In this document: in pieces, positions 5,867-8,008 of the stretch
Numbering within the stretch: the first letter of the stretch is position 1
How the letters are laid out: every line of letters begins with the position of its first letter
Assembly (NCBI GenBank): GCA_037446575.1
Contig: JBBIII010000095.1
Span: 1 to 8,008 of the forward strand
Length of the DNA stretch: 8,008 nucleotides
Source of the DNA: JBBIII01 sp037446575
GTDB taxonomy: Bacteria; Bacteroidota; Ignavibacteria; UBA10030
Direction: 5' to 3'
The notes under the pieces: generated by a model
What the model was told of the DNA's origin: nothing
What the model saw: only the letters and a program-made list of their open reading frames with translations
Databases searched by the model: none
Made by a program: the position numbers and the translations under genes

Positions 5867-7999
5867 TTAACTTTGTATATAATACTTATTGATATACTCG
5901 GCAACCATTCTATCCGTATTGAACTGAGAAATTAATGTTTCCATCGAGTTTCTTATTCTATTTATCCATTTACGCGGAATTCCATATTCATCTCTATTGT
6001 AAAATTCCGGTATTACAGATTCAGTCAAAACTTTTATCAAACTTTTAAAATCTTTTTCATCCTGAATATTTTCATCAGTATCGTTTGTGTCATCGCCAAT
6101 TTTCCATCCATTTTTGCCGTTATAACCTTCTCTCCACCATCCGTCCATAATGCTTAAGTTCAATCCGCCGTGAATTAGTACTTTCATTCCGCTTGTTCCG
6201 CTCGCTTCTAAAGGTCTGCGCGGATTATTCAACCAAACGTCAGAACCAGAAATAAGATGACGCGCCACATTTATATCGTAGTCTTCCAAAAAAACAACCT
6301 TTCCGAAAAAATTTTCCTTTTTTGAAATTTCTATTATTTGTTTAATAAACCACTTGCCTTCATTATCTTTCGGATGAGCTTTTCCGGCAAATATGAATTG
6401 CACAGGGCGATTTGCATCGTTAACAATCGATGCTATTGTATCCAGATTTCGGAAAATTAAAGGCGCGCGTTTATAGGAGGCAAATCTCCTAGCAAAGCCG
6501 ATTGTCAGTGCGTCGTTTGAAAGCAGATTACTTGATACAAGTAATTTTGAGTTAAATCTTGATGTCTTCCGTTCTTCAAACTGCCGTCGTACATATTCCA
6601 CAAGGTCGCGTCTTAGAGTATATCGTAAAGCCCACAATTCCTCGTCGGTTGCCAATCCATCATTAGAAATTTTCTTCCAATATTTTGCATTCAACAGTTT
6701 TTCTGTCCAATCGAATCCAAGTCGTTTATTCCAAAAATCGTGCGCATGCGCTGTTGCCCAACCGGGCGTGTGAACTCCATTTGTTATATGCCCGATTGGC
6801 ACATCTTCAATCTGTTTATCTGGAAATAAATCTTTCCACATTGCCCGGCTTATCTGACCGTGCAATTCACTTACGCCATTAGCTGCACGCGACATTTTTA
6901 AAGCAAGCACAGTCATTGTAAAAAATTCATTTGAATTATTAGGATTTACACGACCATAAGCAATTAATTCTTCATGGGTTAAACCAGTTGAACTCCAAAA
7001 TTTTCCTAATGCGTATTTAATCAATCCAGAATCGAATCTATCATGCCCAGCAGGGACAGGAGTATGCGTTGTAAAGACACATTTTTCTTTGACTAATTGC
7101 TCTGCTTCCGATTTTGTTTTGCCTGAACTCAGTTCTCTTTTAAGAAGTTCAAGAACTAAAAATGCAGAATGACCTTCGTTCATATGAAAAACTTGTGGTT
7201 CGATACCTAAAGACTGGAGAAGCCGCACCCCGCCTATACCCAATAAAATTTCTTGACCTATTCGGGTTTCAACATTTCCACCATAAACTGTTGATGTTAG
7301 TTCTTTAAAGCTTTCTTCATTCTCCGGTATATTTGTGTCGAAAAGATAGAGTCTCACTCTTCCAATGTCGATATACCAAGTTTGGAAGAAAACTATCTTT
7401 TCTCCAATTTCTATTGTATTAAGCAGTCGGCCGCCTTCCCGCTTGGTAACCAATTTGAAAGGAAGCGATTCTGGTTCGGTTTGGACATATCCTTCTTCTT
7501 GACAATCAATGCCAAATATCCTTTGGTTAAAATAACCCTTATTGTAAAACAAGCCGATGCCAATAAACGGTAATCCAAGGTCGCTGGCTGATTTAATATG
7601 ATCGCCGGCTAAAATGCCTAATCCGCCTGAATAAATCGGTAGGGATTCATGTATTCCAAATTCGGCGCTAAAATATGCAATCGGTCCCTTAATCTTTTTT
7701 GCATGCCGTTTAACCCAGGTAGATTTATTAATCATGTATGAATCAAATTCTTTAAGAACGTTTGTTACACGATGAGAGAGGTCTATATCTCGCAAACGAG
7801 CATCCAATTCAGGTTCGGAGATTTCCTGCATAACTGCAACAGCGTTATGATTCGAGTAGCGCCAAACAAGGGGAGATAATTCTTTAAATATTTGTTGAGC
7901 TTCTGGATTCCATGTCCACCATAGATTATATGTTAGTGATCTTAAACGATTTGATAAATTTGTTCGAAAATATTTCTGTTTCTTTTGTACAATCGACAT
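5867..7999 (-). CDS. Alpha-glucan (glycogen) phosphorylase, GT35 family, DUF3417-type
   Basis: A complete 710-residue cytoplasmic enzyme that cleaves alpha-1,4-glucan with phosphate to release glucose-1-phosphate, using pyridoxal phosphate (PLP). Residues about 13-110 form the DUF3417 N-terminal region ('LTYNLWWTWNPEAQ'). It is followed by YFSAEFGIHESLPIYSGGLG (109-128) and AGDHIKSASDLG (131-142). NEGH (274-277), THTPVPAGHDRF (311-322) and NGVHTPGW (407-414) are family motifs. GFARRFASYKRAPL (501-514) is the phosphate/PLP-side arginine-lysine motif. EASGTSGMK (598-606) carries the PLP Schiff-base Lys606, followed by the conserved LNLSIMDGWW. The C-terminus ends with the typical 'FNTDRMVAEYINKYY', so nothing is truncated. 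This is the short bacterial phosphorylase type rather than the longer E. coli GlgP type. GAGGA at 8007-8003 supports the start. No other glycogen gene is in view, and the upstream neighbour lies outside the window. Confidence 0.95.
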   Translation of the reverse strand: MSIVQKKQKYFRTNLSNRLRSLTYNLWWTWNPEAQQIFKELSPLVWRYSNHNAVAVMQEISEPELDARLRDIDLSHRVTNVLKEFDSYMINKSTWVKRHAKKIKGPIAYFSAEFGIHESLPIYSGGLGILAGDHIKSASDLGLPFIGIGLFYNKGYFNQRIFGIDCQEEGYVQTEPESLPFKLVTKREGGRLLNTIEIGEKIVFFQTWYIDIGRVRLYLFDTNIPENEESFKELTSTVYGGNVETRIGQEILLGIGGVRLLQSLGIEPQVFHMNEGHSAFLVLELLKRELSSGKTKSEAEQLVKEKCVFTTHTPVPAGHDRFDSGLIKYALGKFWSSTGLTHEELIAYGRVNPNNSNEFFTMTVLALKMSRAANGVSELHGQISRAMWKDLFPDKQIEDVPIGHITNGVHTPGWATAHAHDFWNKRLGFDWTEKLLNAKYWKKISNDGLATDEELWALRYTLRRDLVEYVRRQFEERKTSRFNSKLLVSSNLLSNDALTIGFARRFASYKRAPLIFRNLDTIASIVNDANRPVQFIFAGKAHPKDNEGKWFIKQIIEISKKENFFGKVVFLEDYDINVARHLISGSDVWLNNPRRPLEASGTSGMKVLIHGGLNLSIMDGWWREGYNGKNGWKIGDDTNDTDENIQDEKDFKSLIKVLTESVIPEFYNRDEYGIPRKWINRIRNSMETLISQFNTDRMVAEYINKYYIQS

Positions 8000-8008
8000 T
8001 ATTCCTCA

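Noticed and set aside
5838..5870. Terminator after the phosphorylase gene
   Set aside because: Only a five-pair A/T hairpin around the stop and a three-pair GCT/AGC pairing are visible. The nearby T6/A6 tract is better explained as the repeat flanking the MITE-like segment.
6685..6882. Plus-strand ORFs opposite the phosphorylase gene (also 7382-7573)
   Set aside because: Both lie antisense to highly conserved phosphorylase motifs and have no family resemblance.

Overview
This is a compact, AT-rich bacterial window (my estimate is about two thirds A+T). All five genes I can support lie on the minus strand. The proteins suggest a Gram-negative member of the Bacteroidota/Chlorobiota/Ignavibacteriota (FCB) group, perhaps Ignavibacteria. 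The pointers are a cyclase-TolB-TPR mosaic protein, a DUF3417-type short glycogen phosphorylase, a lipoprotein version of a PstS-like binding protein, and NusB with a Lys/Arg/Gly-rich tail. This assignment is inference from protein style, not a database result.

Read in the direction of transcription (high to low coordinates), the window opens with a complete alpha-glucan (glycogen) phosphorylase gene (7999-5867). A 303-bp gap follows. It holds a 155-bp segment with matching inverted ends and flanking 8-bp direct repeats, which looks like a miniature inverted-repeat element, and then a sigma-70-like promoter. The promoter serves a 983-residue protein (5563-2612) with an N-terminal class III nucleotide cyclase domain, a charged helical linker carrying three related repeats, one transmembrane helix, a TolB/FlgO-like domain and a C-terminal TPR array.

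After a 109-bp gap comes a tightly packed cluster: nusB (2502-2026), an ATGA-overlapping UMF1/Atg22-type MFS transporter (2029-770), and, 28 bp further on, a PstS-like lipoprotein (741 to beyond the window edge). The last three genes are probably co-transcribed.

The genes do not form one obvious pathway. The phosphorylase mobilises stored glycogen to glucose-1-phosphate. The cyclase protein is probably a membrane signalling protein of unknown input. NusB is an rRNA antitermination factor, and the MFS and PstS-like proteins are envelope proteins with unknown ligands. The points most worth a second look are the MITE-like element, the non-canonical cyclase active site, the degenerate ligand loops of the PstS-like protein, and an in-register A AAA AAC slippery heptamer just before the nusB/MFS overlap. 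I see no RNA genes, CRISPR array, defence system or transposase gene.
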